A stretch of DNA of 36,330 bases, taken from assembly GCA_009886095.1 (NCBI GenBank), contig VFJL01000035.1, positions 1-36,330 of the forward strand. The letters run 5' to 3'. Position 1 is the first letter of the stretch. Every line of letters starts with the position of its first letter. The notes beneath the pieces are model-generated. The model had not been told where the DNA came from. It was given only the letters and a program-made list of their open reading frames with translations, and ran no database searches. Of this stretch, positions 1-10,239 are shown piece after piece. This DNA comes from Nitrosomonadales bacterium (GTDB lineage: Bacteria; Pseudomonadota; Gammaproteobacteria; Burkholderiales; Nitrosomonadaceae). The translations under genes were made by a program, and so were the position numbers.

Positions 1-106
1 ACACCATCGTGATCGCCGCCGTTAGCGTGGTCTTGCCGTGATCCACGTGGCCAATCGTGCCTACGTTTACGTGCGTCTTCGTCCGCTCAAATTTACTCTT
101 TGCCAT
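1..106 (-). CDS. tuf: Elongation factor Tu, N-terminal fragment (cut by window edge)
   Basis: EF-Tu is the GTPase that delivers aminoacyl-tRNA to the ribosome. Only the first 35 codons are inside the window. They read [20 protein letters not shown] and run into the P-loop [11 protein letters not shown], which is diagnostic of EF-Tu. An AGGA-type ribosome binding site lies upstream of the ATG. The gene starts 25 bp after the fusA stop codon, so it is the last gene of the str operon, in the usual order rpsL-rpsG-fusA-tuf. The rest of the gene lies beyond base 1. Confidence 0.95.
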   Translation of the reverse strand, partial: MAKSKFERTKTHVNVGTIGHVDHGKTTLTAAITMV

Positions 107-131
107 GATTGCTTCCTATGCTTAATAATGG

Positions 132-2222
132 TTATTTTTTATTGATGACCGCTTCGGCCACGCTTTTCGGTGCTTCTGAATAATGCTTGAATTCCATGGT
201 GTAAGTCGCACGCCCTTGAGTTGCAGAACGCAATGCCGTGGAATAGCCAAACATTTCGGCTAGCGGTACTTCCGCACGTATTACCTTAAGACCTGGCATA
301 TCGTCCATGCCCTGTATCATCCCGCGACGGGAGGATAAATCGCCCACCACATTTCCCATAAAATCCGCTGGCGTTTCCACTTCTACCGACATCATCGGCT
401 CCAATAATACCGGGTTGGCCTTGCGCATGCCGTCCTTAAATGCCATTGAGGCTGCCATCTTGAAGGCGTTTTCGTTGGAGTCCACATCGTGGTAAGAACC
501 ATCGAATAGTGTAACCTTGACATCTACTACGGGGAAACCTGCCAGCACGCCATTAGGCAAGGTTTCGCGCAGGCCTTTTTCTACCGCTGGAATGTATTCG
601 CGCGGAACAGTACCGCCCTTGATCGCATCAACAAACTCAAAGCCTTTACCAGCATCATTCGGGGCCATCCTGAGCCAAACATGACCATACTGACCGCGTC
701 CACCGGACTGTTTGATGAACTTACCCTCAATCTCTACTGATTTTCTGATGGCTTCACGATAGGCTACTTGTGGCGCGCCAACATTAGCTTCCACACTAAA
801 TTCACGCTTCATACGGTCAACAATAATCTCCAGATGTAGCTCTCCCATGCCGGAGATGATGGTCTGACCGGATTCCTCATCAGTACGGACACGGAAGGAC
901 GGATCCTCCTGCGCCAGACGATTCAAGGCAATACCCATTTTTTCCTGATCAACCTTTGTTTTAGGCTCCACTGCAACATGGATCACCGGTTCCGGGAATA
1001 TCATCCGCTCCAATGTAATAATCTTGCTGGGGTCACATAATGTGTCGCCGGTAACAGCTTCCTTCAACCCCACTGCGGCGGCAATGTCGCCAGCACGTAC
1101 TTCCTTGATTTCCTCACGTTGGTTGGCATGCATCTGCAACAGTCGTCCAATACGCTCCTTCCGGCCCTTAATCGGGTTGTAGATGGTATCGCCAGTAGCG
1201 ACCACACCAGAGTAGACGCGGAAGAAAATCAATTGACCCACATAGGGGTCGGTGGCAATCTTGAATGCCAAACCGGCGAACGGCTCTTCATCGCTAGCGT
1301 GGCGCTCATCAGGTTCGCCATTTTCCTTCTCCCCATTAATTGCGTGGATATCCACTGGCGAGGGCAGGTAGTCAATCACGGCATCCAGCATGGCCTGCAC
1401 ACCCTTGTTCTTGAACGCCGAACCGCACAACATGGGTACGATCTCGTTATTGATAGTGCGAATGCGTAATCCTTGTTTGATATCGGCAATGGACAAGTCA
1501 CCTTCTTCCAAGTACTTGTTCATCAACTCTTCATTGGCTTCAGCGGCGGTTTCTGACATCTTTTCGCGCCATAGCTTGGCATCTTCCAGCATGTTGGCAG
1601 GAATCTCTCGCTCCTCGAATTTCATCCCCTGAGTTGAATCATCCCAGTAGATGGCTTTCATTTTAAGCAAGTCAACAACGCCTTCGAATTTATCTTCCGC
1701 ACCGATTGGTAACTGAACGGGTACTGGCTGAGCTTTCAGTCGTGCCTGCATCTGTTCGTAAACACGCATGAAATTGGCGCCAGCACGATCCATCTTATTG
1801 ACAAAGGCAAGGCGTGGAACCTTATACTTATTGGCTTGGCGCCATACAGTTTCGGTCTGGGGTTGTACCCCACCAACTGCGCAAAATACGGTACAAGCTC
1901 CATCCAGAACACGCAGAGACCGTTCGACTTCAATAGTGAAGTCAACGTGGCCCGGGGTGTCAATGATATTGATGCGATGATCGGGATAGTTATTTTCCAT
2001 CCCTTTCCAGAAACATGTGGTAGCGGCAGAAGTAATAGTAATGCCACGCTCCTGCTCCTGCTCCATCCAGTCCATGGTGGCTGCACCGTCATGCACTTCA
2101 CCAAGTTTGTGTGATACGCCGGTATAAAATAGAATCCGTTCGGTAGTCGTGGTCTTGCCGGCGTCTATATGCGCCATGATGCCGATATTCCGGTAACGTT
2201 CTATGGGTGTTTTTCTTGCCAC
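132..2222 (-). CDS. fusA: Elongation factor G
   Basis: EF-G is the translocation GTPase that moves tRNA and mRNA through the ribosome and helps ribosome recycling. The start is taken at a GTG giving [18 protein letters not shown], which matches the family N-terminus. It yields 696 aa, a typical length, and has AAGG about 10 nt upstream. An in-frame TTG three codons earlier would sit too close to that AAGG. The G1 motif [13 protein letters not shown], the DTPGHVDF motif and NKMDR are all visible, followed by the C-terminal domains ending in the [18 protein letters not shown] region. The gene is in the str operon between rpsG and tuf. Confidence 0.97.
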   Translation of the reverse strand: MARKTPIERYRNIGIMAHIDAGKTTTTERILFYTGVSHKLGEVHDGAATMDWMEQEQERGITITSAATTCFWKGMENNYPDHRINIIDTPGHVDFTIEVERSLRVLDGACTVFCAVGGVQPQTETVWRQANKYKVPRLAFVNKMDRAGANFMRVYEQMQARLKAQPVPVQLPIGAEDKFEGVVDLLKMKAIYWDDSTQGMKFEEREIPANMLEDAKLWREKMSETAAEANEELMNKYLEEGDLSIADIKQGLRIRTINNEIVPMLCGSAFKNKGVQAMLDAVIDYLPSPVDIHAINGEKENGEPDERHASDEEPFAGLAFKIATDPYVGQLIFFRVYSGVVATGDTIYNPIKGRKERIGRLLQMHANQREEIKEVRAGDIAAAVGLKEAVTGDTLCDPSKIITLERMIFPEPVIHVAVEPKTKVDQEKMGIALNRLAQEDPSFRVRTDEESGQTIISGMGELHLEIIVDRMKREFSVEANVGAPQVAYREAIRKSVEIEGKFIKQSGGRGQYGHVWLRMAPNDAGKGFEFVDAIKGGTVPREYIPAVEKGLRETLPNGVLAGFPVVDVKVTLFDGSYHDVDSNENAFKMAASMAFKDGMRKANPVLLEPMMSVEVETPADFMGNVVGDLSSRRGMIQGMDDMPGLKVIRAEVPLAEMFGYSTALRSATQGRATYTMEFKHYSEAPKSVAEAVINKK

Positions 2223-2251
2223 AGTATTCAAACCTTAAAATTTTAAACTGC

Positions 2252-2272
2252 CATGACGTTAAGAACGTCATG
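2252..2272 (-). promoter_or_regulatory. Perfect 9-bp hairpin in the rpsG-fusA spacer
   Basis: CATGACGTT and AACGTCATG form a perfect 9-bp stem with a 3-nt loop, about 30 nt upstream of the fusA start in the 157-nt rpsG-fusA spacer. In the transcript it lies before the fusA ribosome binding site. No U-tract follows, so it is unlikely to be a strong terminator. It could attenuate transcription, protect mRNA, or mark a processing or translational-control site. Its role is unknown. Confidence 0.4.
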
Positions 2273-2379
2273 AGATGAAAAGAGGAAAACAATACTATTA
2301 GTAACTTGGAGCAGCAATTAACTTCAAACAGAAGAATTTGTTACACTTCTCGTTCTCGCGTATTGTCAGCTAATCACTG

Positions 2380-2850
2380 TTAGAATCGATAATGCGCAAA
2401 TGCCTTGTTAGCTTCCGCCATACGGTGAACTTCCTCGCGTTTCTTGACTGCGCCACCTCGCCCCTCTGCCGCTTCAGCCAATTCTCCGGCAAGACGCGCA
2501 CCCATGGATTTTTCACCACGTTTGCGCGCAGCGTCACGCAACCAACGCATTGCCAACGCATTACGTCGAATTGAGCGCACTTCGACGGGTACTTGGTAGT
2601 TGGCACCACCGACGCGTCGGCTCTTCACTTCCACCATCGGCCGAACATTAGATAATGCCTGGGTGAATACTTCAACTGGGTCTTTGCCGGTTTTCTTCTG
2701 AATCTGATCCATGGCACCATAAATGATCCGCTCTGCTACGGATTTTTTGCCGCGCGTCATCAGAACATTGACGAATTTTGCTACCTCAGTATTGTGGTAC
2801 TTAGGATCCGGCAAAATTTCGCGCTTTGGAACTTCTCTCCGTCTTGGCAT
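2380..2850 (-). CDS. rpsG: 30S ribosomal protein S7
   Basis: S7 is a primary 16S rRNA-binding protein that nucleates assembly of the 30S head, near the decoding centre and exit site. The 156-aa product has the normal bacterial length and the family N-terminus [18 protein letters not shown]. The [11 protein letters not shown] segment and a basic C-terminus ending in [10 protein letters not shown] are present. It lies between rpsL (80 bp upstream) and fusA. In enterobacteria S7 represses the str operon by binding the rpsL-rpsG spacer; whether that happens here cannot be judged from the sequence. Confidence 0.97.
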   Translation of the reverse strand: MPRRREVPKREILPDPKYHNTEVAKFVNVLMTRGKKSVAERIIYGAMDQIQKKTGKDPVEVFTQALSNVRPMVEVKSRRVGGANYQVPVEVRSIRRNALAMRWLRDAARKRGEKSMGARLAGELAEAAEGRGGAVKKREEVHRMAEANKAFAHYRF

Positions 2851-2930
2851 TCTCTAACCTCAGTTTTGAATTATAGTTTAGGTGCTTGTCTGATAGAGCA
2901 AACGATAGCACTCTAAGCTCATAGCTACTC

Positions 2931-3308
2931 TTAAGCTGCTTTGGGTTTTTTGGCGCCGTACTTGGAACGGCTCTGTTTGCGGTCCTTTACCCCAGCAGTA
3001 TCCAGACTGCCGCGCACCATATGGTAACGAACGCCAGGTAAATCCTTTACACGACCACCGCGTATAAGTACCACCGAGTGTTCCTGCAAATTGTGGCCTT
3101 CGCCACCTATATAACTCGACACTTCGAAACCATTGGTCAGACGAACCCGTGCCACCTTACGCAATGCTGAGTTCGGCTTTTTTGGGGTTGTGGTATACAC
3201 CCGAGTGCAGACCCCCCGTTTTTGTGGGCTGTTCCCCAGTGCTGGAACCTTGCTCTTTACACGCCTTGCCGCGCGGGGTTTACGCACTAATTGACTGATT
3301 GTCGGCAT
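2931..3308 (-). CDS. rpsL: 30S ribosomal protein S12
   Basis: S12 is the decoding-centre protein that controls translational accuracy. The 125-aa product shows the conserved start [12 protein letters not shown], the [13 protein letters not shown] segment with Lys43, and [13 protein letters not shown] with Lys88 and Asp89. The lysines are wild type at the positions where streptomycin-resistance changes normally occur, so a streptomycin-sensitive S12 is expected. Asp89 is the residue that RimO methylthiolates, and rimO lies 4 kb away. It is the first gene of the str operon, with a promoter about 120 bp upstream. Confidence 0.97.
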   Translation of the reverse strand: MPTISQLVRKPRAARRVKSKVPALGNSPQKRGVCTRVYTTTPKKPNSALRKVARVRLTNGFEVSSYIGGEGHNLQEHSVVLIRGGRVKDLPGVRYHMVRGSLDTAGVKDRKQSRSKYGAKKPKAA

Positions 3309-3426
3309 TCCTATTCCCTAAAAAAACCAGAACGGCGATATCACGATTCCACCGTCCATAAATATGAATTGGTTCATTTTTTTCACCGAACCAAGAATTC
3401 CTTGGGGGCGACTAAAAAGACTGCGA

Positions 3427-3455
3427 ATTCTATGGGGTTTATCCCTTCATGTCAA
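3427..3455 (-). promoter_or_regulatory. Sigma-70 promoter of the str operon
   Basis: On the minus strand a TTGACA -35 box (3450-3455) is separated by exactly 17 bp from a TAGAAT -10 box (3427-3432). That is five of six matches at -10 and a perfect -35. Initiation would fall near 3420, giving a leader of about 110 nt before rpsL. The leader contains a 7-bp inverted repeat, TTGGTTC/GAACCAA (3369-3394). A second 7-bp inverted repeat, GCTAACA/TGTTAGC (3456-3481), abuts the -35 box and may belong to the end of the upstream mtk transcript; it has no clear U-tract. Confidence 0.8.
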
Positions 3456-3592
3456 GCTAACAGTCTATTGTGCTTGTTAGCCCCGGTTAGCCCTAAGTAG
3501 CAATGTCCGGTTTCTCTCGGGCAGAAACGTCCGTTGGTGATTAGGCTGTAACGCTGATCTATGGCAGATTTATTCAGAAACTTCCTGATTAA

Positions 3593-4480
3593 TTACATGC
3601 TGGCCAATACTTCTGCAACTGTTTTGCCCATTGCGGCAGGGGTCGGACAGATTATGACGCCATGATCTCTCAGAATCGCTACTTTTTCTGCGGCACTTTC
3701 ACCCACCGATGAAATAATTGCTCCGGCATGCCCCATGCGGCGACCTTCCGGCGCGGTTAAACCCGCGATATAGGCAATTAGCGGTTTGCTCATGTTTTCT
3801 TTGGAAAAAACACCAGCTTCAACTTCTTGTGGCCCTCCAATCTCACCGATCATGACCACTATTTTAGTTTCGGTATCTTCTTCAAATATTTCCAGAATAT
3901 CACGGTGCGAACTGCCATTGATTGGATCGCCGCCAATCCCCACTGAGGTTGATATGCCAATACCTAGTGCTTTCATCTGGTCAGCAGCTTCATAACCCAA
4001 GGTGCCAGAACGACCGACAATCCCGACACAGCCCCACATATAAATATGTCCTGGCATGATCCCCAGCATCGCACGTCCGGGGCTGATAGTACCGGCACAG
4101 TTGGGGCCGGTTAGTATCATTCTTTCTCTCTCAGGAAAGCGGCGCAGAAAATTCTTAACGGTCATCATGTCCTGTGTGGGAATACCATCGGTAATCGCCA
4201 CGCAGTATTTAATGCCTGCATCAGCGGCCTCCATAATCGAATCCGCCGCAAATGCAGGTGGAACAAAGATAATACTGGCTTCGGCACCGACTTGTTGTAC
4301 GGCTTCTTTTACCGTATTGAAGACAGGCAGCCCCAAGTGTTGTTGGCCACCCTTACCAGGAGTGATGCCGCCTACGACATTAGAACCATAGTTGATCATG
4401 TCCTGGGCATGGAAGGTACCGATTTTTCCGGTAAAACCTTGAACAATAATGCGTGTGCCCTTATCAATTAGAATTGCCAC
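3593..4480 (-). CDS. mtkB: Malate-CoA ligase (malate thiokinase), alpha subunit
   Basis: This is the nucleotide- and CoA-binding subunit of an ATP-dependent acyl-CoA synthetase of the SucD fold. The 295-aa product has the CoA-binding Rossmann N-terminus ([21 protein letters not shown]), [12 protein letters not shown], and the phosphohistidine motif GHAGA with His251. The start is GTG, preceded by AAGGAGG. The frame overlaps the end of mtkA by 17 bp, so translation is probably coupled. Sequence style and linkage to malyl-CoA lyase favour malate-CoA ligase over TCA-cycle succinyl-CoA synthetase. Substrate specificity is inferred from that linkage. Confidence 0.87.
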   Translation of the reverse strand: MAILIDKGTRIIVQGFTGKIGTFHAQDMINYGSNVVGGITPGKGGQQHLGLPVFNTVKEAVQQVGAEASIIFVPPAFAADSIMEAADAGIKYCVAITDGIPTQDMMTVKNFLRRFPERERMILTGPNCAGTISPGRAMLGIMPGHIYMWGCVGIVGRSGTLGYEAADQMKALGIGISTSVGIGGDPINGSSHRDILEIFEEDTETKIVVMIGEIGGPQEVEAGVFSKENMSKPLIAYIAGLTAPEGRRMGHAGAIISSVGESAAEKVAILRDHGVIICPTPAAMGKTVAEVLASM

Positions 4481-5666
4481 TGCGTCCTCCTTTTCTTACG
4501 ACCATTTCATTACGCGCCTGAACAGCTTTTTCAGCCGCTTCTGCCAACGTTTCTGCCATGATGATAGGTAAGCCACTTTCGGCGATAATCCGACGGCCTT
4601 CCTTAACATTTGTGCCAGATAAACGCACAATCAATGGGATTTTCATGTCGATATTTTTGACCGCATGCACAACGCCTTCGGCAATCCAGTCACAACGGTT
4701 AATGCCAGCAAAAATGTTGACCAACATTGCTTTAACACCCTTATCGGCCAGTACCAGACGGAATGCTTTTTCTGTACGTTCAGCAGATGCGCCGCCGCCA
4801 ACGTCAAGGAAATTGGCAGGCTCGCCACCAGCCAGTTTGATCATGTCCATGGTGGCCATAGCCAAGCCCGCACCATTGATCATGCAACCGATGTCGCCAT
4901 CCAGTCCAATGTAGCTCAGCCCGTGCTCAGCCGCTGCCACCTCACGCGGGTCTACCTGCGTTTTGTCGCGTAACTCGGCAATTTTGTGACGCCGGAATAG
5001 CGCGTTGTCATCAAAACTCATTTTTGCATCCAGCGCAATTAGCTCGCCACTACCGGTGATAACCAGTGGATTGATTTCCAGCATACTCGCATCAAGATCA
5101 CGCAAGGCACGGTAGCAACCTTTTATGGTCTTCACAGCATGACTTAATTGTGCAGCTTCCAGGCCTAATGCAAAAGCCATTTTGCGTGCCTGGAAGTCCT
5201 GCAGGCCGACAGCAGGCTCAATATAGATTTTTTTGATTGCATCAGGATTTGTTTCGGCCAGTTTTTCAATTTCCATTCCACCTTGCGCGGAACCCACCAT
5301 AACAATACGTTCATAGCTTCGGTCAATCAGAAAACAGAGATACAGTTCCTTGGCGATATCCGTTCCTGCTTCGATATACACTCTGGAGCAAACTTTGCCT
5401 GCTGGTCCGGTTTGGTGAGTAACCAGTTTTTTACCTAACAATTCTTCTGCAGCTGCCTCTATTTCATTGTGAGTTCTGCAGATTTTAATACCGCCAGCTT
5501 TGCCGCGTGCTCCCGAGTGAATCTGTGCTTTTACTACCCAAATGTTGCCGCTGATTTCTCTGGCACGCTGTACTGCTTCTTTTGGGCTATAAGCCAGGCC
5601 ACCCTCTGCGATCTTGACACCATATTCCGCCAAAATCTCTTTGGCCTGATATTCGTGGATATCCAA
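4464..5666 (-). CDS. mtkA: Malate-CoA ligase (malate thiokinase), beta subunit
   Basis: This is the ATP-grasp subunit of the two-subunit ligase that makes malyl-CoA from malate, ATP and CoA. The start is taken at a TTG giving [20 protein letters not shown], the family N-terminus, with GAGGG about 7 nt upstream. No ATG or GTG fits: the neighbouring ATG is out of frame. The product is 400 aa against about 390 usual, with a short basic C-terminal tail ([10 protein letters not shown]). The ATP-grasp lysine segment [17 protein letters not shown] and the [11 protein letters not shown] motif are present. It lies 73 bp after mcl and overlaps mtkB. Confidence 0.87.
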   Translation of the reverse strand: MDIHEYQAKEILAEYGVKIAEGGLAYSPKEAVQRAREISGNIWVVKAQIHSGARGKAGGIKICRTHNEIEAAAEELLGKKLVTHQTGPAGKVCSRVYIEAGTDIAKELYLCFLIDRSYERIVMVGSAQGGMEIEKLAETNPDAIKKIYIEPAVGLQDFQARKMAFALGLEAAQLSHAVKTIKGCYRALRDLDASMLEINPLVITGSGELIALDAKMSFDDNALFRRHKIAELRDKTQVDPREVAAAEHGLSYIGLDGDIGCMINGAGLAMATMDMIKLAGGEPANFLDVGGGASAERTEKAFRLVLADKGVKAMLVNIFAGINRCDWIAEGVVHAVKNIDMKIPLIVRLSGTNVKEGRRIIAESGLPIIMAETLAEAAEKAVQARNEMVVRKGGRSGNSN

Positions 5667-5739
5667 TACATCACCCTCGTTTATTTCATAAAAAATATAA
5701 AAGAAAGGCCACCAAAGACAGCCTTGGAGATTTTTTCTA

Positions 5740-6687
5740 TCACTTTCTTGCAGCAATCGCTTCCGCTGTTCTTACGACATTGTTAGCCATTCTTTCTGAA
5801 GCAGCATCAATTAATCGACCGTCTAACGCAGCTGCGCCTTTACCTTGTGCAGCTGCTTCTTTCAATGCAACCAGAATACGTTGTGCTTTTTCAATTTCTG
5901 CAGCAGGTGGTGTAAACACATCATTTGCGAGCGCAACCTGTGATGGATGGATTGCCCATTTGCCTTCACAACCCAGTGCAGCAGCTCTTCTAGCTGCGAG
6001 TTTGTAGCCATCGGGGTCTTTAATGTCACCAAAAGGACCATCAATAGGACGCAAACCGTAGGCGCGGCAAGCAACCGTCATACGACTGATGGCAGCATGC
6101 CATTGATCACCGGGATAATCAGGATTGAGGCCGCCAATATTTGTTGTTCGGGCACGGTTACTGGCGGCATAGTCAGCCACACCAAAGTGTAACGCCTCCA
6201 GACGTCCTGATGCACCGTTGCGGGCGATATCTTCCACATTGGCCATACCTAAAGCTGTTTCGATCAATGCTTCAATGCCGACTCTGTTCTTTAATCCTTG
6301 CTGCATCTCTAACTGGCTCAGCATGGCTTCAACCATGTAGACATCAGAATAAACACCCACTTTAGGAATCAGGATTGTATCCAATTTACGACCAGCCTGT
6401 TCGATCAGATCCACCACATCGCGAACCATGAACTGAGTGTCCAGACCATTGATACGCACTGAAAGTGTTACGCCGTGTCCTTGCCAATCCAAATCATTGA
6501 TCGCTTCGATGACATTCTTGCGCGCTTGTATTTTGTCATCTGGGGCGACAGCATCTTCCAGATCAAGAAAAATGAAATCTACGCCACTTTTTAGCGCTTT
6601 CTCGAACATGCCTGGATTCGAACCTGGAACTGCCAATTCACAGCGCTGCACACGTTGCACGGAGGCTGCATATAATGTATGACTCAT
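5740..6687 (-). CDS. mcl: L-malyl-CoA lyase (HpcH/HpaI and CitE superfamily)
   Basis: The enzyme cleaves L-malyl-CoA to acetyl-CoA and glyoxylate and runs in reverse in some pathways. The 315-aa product reads like serine-cycle malyl-CoA lyases: [15 protein letters not shown] near the N-terminus, the metal-binding [50 protein letters not shown], and the [15 protein letters not shown] segment. GGAAGGA lies just upstream of the ATG. It heads an operon mcl-mtkA-mtkB, the gene set that turns malate plus CoA into C2 units and back. In a Calvin-cycle autotroph this could recover glyoxylate from 2-phosphoglycolate; that is inference. Confidence 0.88.
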   Translation of the reverse strand: MSHTLYAASVQRVQRCELAVPGSNPGMFEKALKSGVDFIFLDLEDAVAPDDKIQARKNVIEAINDLDWQGHGVTLSVRINGLDTQFMVRDVVDLIEQAGRKLDTILIPKVGVYSDVYMVEAMLSQLEMQQGLKNRVGIEALIETALGMANVEDIARNGASGRLEALHFGVADYAASNRARTTNIGGLNPDYPGDQWHAAISRMTVACRAYGLRPIDGPFGDIKDPDGYKLAARRAAALGCEGKWAIHPSQVALANDVFTPPAAEIEKAQRILVALKEAAAQGKGAAALDGRLIDAASERMANNVVRTAEAIAARK

Positions 6688-6727
6688 ATTCCTTCCTAAT
6701 TTAGGTTATTTGATGCGACAGTATCAA

Positions 6728-6861
6728 GGCACCTCTAAAAATCCAAATTTTGTCACAACGCTTTGTTGCTCACAAAAAATGTTTCTTGTATATCAGGCAT
6801 ATGCTGTGTCTACATTTTTTGTTCCTGCCTTGTTTCGAACTTTGACTTTTTAAAGGTGCTC
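6728..6861. repeat. MITE-like palindromic repeat, copy A
   Basis: This 134-bp element ends in imperfect terminal inverted repeats: GGCACCTCTAAAAA on the left and, on the opposite strand, GAGCACCTTTAAAAA. Inside, ACAAAAAATGT (6772-6782) and ACATTTTTTGT (6812-6822) are a perfect 11-bp inverted pair, so the whole unit can fold on itself. Its reverse complement aligns along its length with copy B at 13445-13584. It carries no ORF. It lies about 40 bp upstream of mcl. The rest of this 443-bp gap (6862-7130) shows no recognisable gene. Confidence 0.75.
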
Positions 6862-7130
6862 GTTAATCATAGTATTCTGCTCTTTCAGGTCTGGATAGAG
6901 GCAGAGAAGCAACCCACTGCTCCGCTTAAACAACCCGTCATTCTACTTTTGAAGACCGTAATGTCAATTTTTACCTGAAACTCTACCGGGATTCCTTTCG
7001 ACAGTTGGCCCCAAATAACAAGCTGTCATGCGTTAAAGAAGCGGCGTGGAGGGGTCTGGAGGAATCGAGTAAAACGGCTTGAATCCAGAGAAAATCACCC
7101 ACATTCGCTTTAGGCGATACTTTTATACAG

Positions 7131-8465
7131 TCACAACCTCGCCTGTAAATCATGTGTGTCGGAGCCGGTAATCTCAACCTCGACAAACTCACCCGGTTTC
7201 ATGTTCCCGGCATTTGCTATGTACACCACACCATCGATTTCCGGCGCATCAGCGGTGCTGCGAGCGATAGCTTGATTTTCATGGACTTCATCCACCAGCA
7301 CGATCATGCGCTTGCCGATCTTGCGGCTGAGACGTGCGGCACTGATTTCCTCCTGCATTGCCATGAAACGGGCGCGGCGCTCTTCCTTCTCCTCTTCTGG
7401 GATGTGACCAGATAACGCATTTGCTACTGCGCCAGCCACTGGTGAGTAAGTGAAACAACCAACGCGATCCAGTTGCGCTTCCTGCAGAAATTCCAACAGC
7501 TCCTCAAACTCTGCTTCAGTTTCGCCCGGAAAGCCAACGATGAAAGTACTGCGTAGCGTGATGTCCGGACATATTGTGCGCCACTGTTTGATACGTGCAA
7601 GATTGTTTTCGGAACTGGCAGGACGCTTCATCGCTTGCAGAATACGCGAACTGGCGTGTTGGAACGGCACATCAAGATATGGCAGGATTTTCCCTTCGGC
7701 CATCAGCGGAATTACTTCATCCACATGCGGATAGGGGTAGACGTAATGCAATCGTACCCACGCATTTGCGTCATACGCTAATTCACCCAAAGCGCGAACC
7801 AACTCGGTCATGCGGGTTTTGAGTGGCTTGCCCTGCCAGAAACCGGTACGGTACTTTACGTCTACGCCGTAGGCACTGGTATCTTGCGAAATCACCAGTA
7901 GTTCCTTGACACCGGCTGTGAGCAGATTTTCTGCTTCCTGCATGACTTGATTGACTGGCCGACTGACCAGATCGCCGCGCATGGAGGGAATAATGCAGAA
8001 AGTGCAGCGATGGTTGCAGCCTTCTGAAATTTTCACATAGGCGTAATGCTTGGGCGTGAGCCGGATTCCCTGCGGTGGAATCAGGCTGGTGTAAGGGTCG
8101 TGTGGTTGCGGCAGATGTGCGTGTATTGCTGCCATGACTTCCGGTAAAGCATTCGGGCCGGTGACCGCTAGCACTTGCGGATGAGCTTGTTTGACTACGC
8201 CACTTTTTGCACCGAGACAACCAGTGACAATAACTTTCCCGTTCTCCGCCAGCGCTTCCCCGATGGCGTCCAGCGACTCTTCCACCGCACTATCGATAAA
8301 GCCGCAGGTGTTAATCACTACAAGGTCGGCATCGGCATAAGTAGGCGATATATCATAGCCTTCGGCGCGCAGCTGGGTAAGGATTTGCTCTGAGTCCACC
8401 AATGCCTTGGGACATCCGAGTGAGACAAAGCCGACCTTGGGAGTCAGATGTTTGAGAGATGGCAT
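7131..8465 (-). CDS. rimO: Ribosomal protein S12 methylthiotransferase RimO
   Basis: RimO is a radical-SAM enzyme that adds a methylthio group to Asp89 of ribosomal protein S12. The 444-aa product has the family layout. The UPF0004 N-domain has cysteines in [21 protein letters not shown] and TGCLGAK. The radical-SAM motif CNHRCTFC follows the ISEG lead-in, and a C-terminal TRAM domain ends in [30 protein letters not shown] separates it from the tRNA-modifying paralogue MiaB. Its substrate gene rpsL is in the same window but in another operon. Confidence 0.94.
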   Translation of the reverse strand: MPSLKHLTPKVGFVSLGCPKALVDSEQILTQLRAEGYDISPTYADADLVVINTCGFIDSAVEESLDAIGEALAENGKVIVTGCLGAKSGVVKQAHPQVLAVTGPNALPEVMAAIHAHLPQPHDPYTSLIPPQGIRLTPKHYAYVKISEGCNHRCTFCIIPSMRGDLVSRPVNQVMQEAENLLTAGVKELLVISQDTSAYGVDVKYRTGFWQGKPLKTRMTELVRALGELAYDANAWVRLHYVYPYPHVDEVIPLMAEGKILPYLDVPFQHASSRILQAMKRPASSENNLARIKQWRTICPDITLRSTFIVGFPGETEAEFEELLEFLQEAQLDRVGCFTYSPVAGAVANALSGHIPEEEKEERRARFMAMQEEISAARLSRKIGKRMIVLVDEVHENQAIARSTADAPEIDGVVYIANAGNMKPGEFVEVEITGSDTHDLQARL

Positions 8466-8600
8466 GGAATAGTCAGTAAACCCTGGTTATAAATGAACGT
8501 AGAACTATAAAAATATGTATTTTTACCGTAGCTTATCCGCAGCTACGTAGTCAATTTTCCTGATCAAGTATATTTTCATTTTTATGGAACCCTGAAAAAC

Positions 8601-9407
8601 TCATGCAGGGTGCTCAAAAAGATTGCCCGCCAACCAGATGGAACTAATACCTAGCATGATCAGCACAACCTGCTGGATGGTAGCGTTTATTTCGGGGCGC
8701 CTGTGCAGGCCTGGGATCAAATCAGACATCGCCACGTAGATCATGCTGGCTGCAGCCAGTCCTAACAATGACGGGAGGAGATGATTCATATCTTGCAGCA
8801 TGAAGTAGGTTAGCATACCGCCGATCAGGGTGGCAGCACTGGAAAATAAATTGAACAGCAACGCCTGCCGACGCGTATAGCCAGAATTGAGCAGAATCAG
8901 AAAATCGCCGGCTTCTTGCGGAATTTCGTGGGCAATAATGGCGATAGCGGTGACGATGCCAAGTTGAACGTCCACCATGAATGCTGCGGCTATGAGTATG
9001 CCGTCGACGAAATTATGAAACGTATCGCCTAACATGATCAGCATACCGCTACGGCCATGATCATGATTATCCGCAGTAGTAGCAGCAACAGCAGTGACAC
9101 CTTGCAGAGGATCGTGGGCTTCGCATTCCTCTACGTGGCAGTGGCGCCACAACACCAGTTTCTCCAGAATGAAAAATAACAGAATGCCGAACAATACAGT
9201 GGCGGTTATTTGTGCTGGATTCTCTGAAAGCTCCAACGCTTCCGGTAGTGCGTTGAGGAATGCGGCTCCCAGCAGTGCGCCGATAGCATAGGAGACTAGC
9301 ATTTGTACCCACGAGACACGTGTATTGAGCGTCAGCGCAGCGGCAAACAACACGCTCAATAGTCCTCCCAGCAGACTGCTGGCAATAATCCAAGTGAGAG
9401 TGGACAT
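8601..9407 (-). CDS. ZIP-family divalent metal transporter
   Basis: ZIP proteins import zinc or other divalent metals across the inner membrane. The 268-aa product has about eight hydrophobic segments and the two ZIP signature helices: GDTFHNFVDGILIAAAF in TM4 and IIAHEIPQEAGDFLIL in TM5. The histidine- and acid-rich loop (CHVEECEAHD ... TTADNHDHGRSG) between TM3 and TM4 is typical of metal binding. No obvious Shine-Dalgarno lies before the ATG. It stands alone between rimO and pgeF on the same strand. ZupT is the closest well-known relative, but the metal specificity is not readable from sequence. Confidence 0.88.
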   Translation of the reverse strand: MSTLTWIIASSLLGGLLSVLFAAALTLNTRVSWVQMLVSYAIGALLGAAFLNALPEALELSENPAQITATVLFGILLFFILEKLVLWRHCHVEECEAHDPLQGVTAVAATTADNHDHGRSGMLIMLGDTFHNFVDGILIAAAFMVDVQLGIVTAIAIIAHEIPQEAGDFLILLNSGYTRRQALLFNLFSSAATLIGGMLTYFMLQDMNHLLPSLLGLAAASMIYVAMSDLIPGLHRRPEINATIQQVVLIMLGISSIWLAGNLFEHPA

Positions 9408-9480
9408 GGAAGTAATTCGTGGAAAAATGCGGGATTATACGCTGTTGCTGTTGCGGGATTCAGAATTGAAGTGATAGTCG

Positions 9481-10209
9481 TTATGCAGTCAGCCAGATGC
9501 ACCCTGCCATTCGTCCAGTATTACCATCACGACGATAGGAAAAGAATCTTGCCGGATCGCTGAAGGTGCATACGCCGCCGCCGTAAACCTCAGTTACACC
9601 CGCTTCCCTCAATCGCTGCCGCGCCAGCAGAAAAAGATCGGCAGACCATTTGCCATTGTTGCGTAAAGTGAAGGCCAAAGTAGATTTTTCATCGTGCTTG
9701 ATAAAGGCTCGGCGCACCTCTTCACCGACCTCAAAATAACTGGGGCCGATTGCCGGGCCGAGCCAGGCCATAATTTGTAAATTTTTACTACCCATCTCCG
9801 CTATTGTGCGTTCAATCACCCCTGCAGCCAGTCCGCGCCAACCGGCATGAATAATGCTCACTGTCGATCCAGCGGCATCGCACAGAAACACTGGCAGACA
9901 GTCTGCGACAAGGACCGCGCAGACGGTGTCAGGGCGTTGGCTGAATGCGGCATCACTCCCGGTGGCACAATCATAATTATCTGCCCTGACTAGGGTCGTG
10001 CCATGTACTTGTTTCAGCCACCGAGGTTCTTCCGGTAAAATTTCGCATAGCAGAGAGCGATTCTGTTTGACGGCTACCGGGTCGTCACCCACATGATCGC
10101 CCAAGTTGAGGCTGGCATAGGGTTCGCTGCTCACGCCGCCATTGCGTGTAGTAAACAGCGCCCTGACATTGCGGGGCGCAGGCCAGTCGGGAGTAATCCA
10201 GTCGTTCAT
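9481..10209 (-). CDS. pgeF: PgeF/YfiH-family multi-copper-like (LACC1-type) protein
   Basis: This family was long called polyphenol oxidase. Members act as purine nucleoside-cleaving enzymes, and in E. coli YfiH edits peptidoglycan precursors. The 242-aa product has the metal-site residues: His69 (KQVHGTTL), Cys104 (VADCLPVFL) and His121 (IIHAGWRGLAAG). The N-terminal TTRNGGVSSEPYASLNLGDHVGDD motif is also present. It follows rluD by 30 bp. The rluD-pgeF pair divergent from bamD is a conserved arrangement in proteobacteria, which supports the call. Confidence 0.92.
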   Translation of the reverse strand: MNDWITPDWPAPRNVRALFTTRNGGVSSEPYASLNLGDHVGDDPVAVKQNRSLLCEILPEEPRWLKQVHGTTLVRADNYDCATGSDAAFSQRPDTVCAVLVADCLPVFLCDAAGSTVSIIHAGWRGLAAGVIERTIAEMGSKNLQIMAWLGPAIGPSYFEVGEEVRRAFIKHDEKSTLAFTLRNNGKWSADLFLLARQRLREAGVTEVYGGGVCTFSDPARFFSYRRDGNTGRMAGCIWLTA

Positions 10210-10239
10210 GTTGGTGGATTTATGCGAGTAGAAGTATTG

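Noticed and set aside
6614-6627. T-arm-like GGATTCGAACCTGG that could suggest a tRNA
   Set aside because: It is inside the mcl frame in the conserved PGSNPG segment and has no matching acceptor, D or anticodon stems.
6699-6727. TTGATA-17 bp-CTAAAT as a promoter for mcl on the minus strand
   Set aside because: Transcription would start about five bases from the ATG, inside the ribosome binding site, leaving no usable leader.
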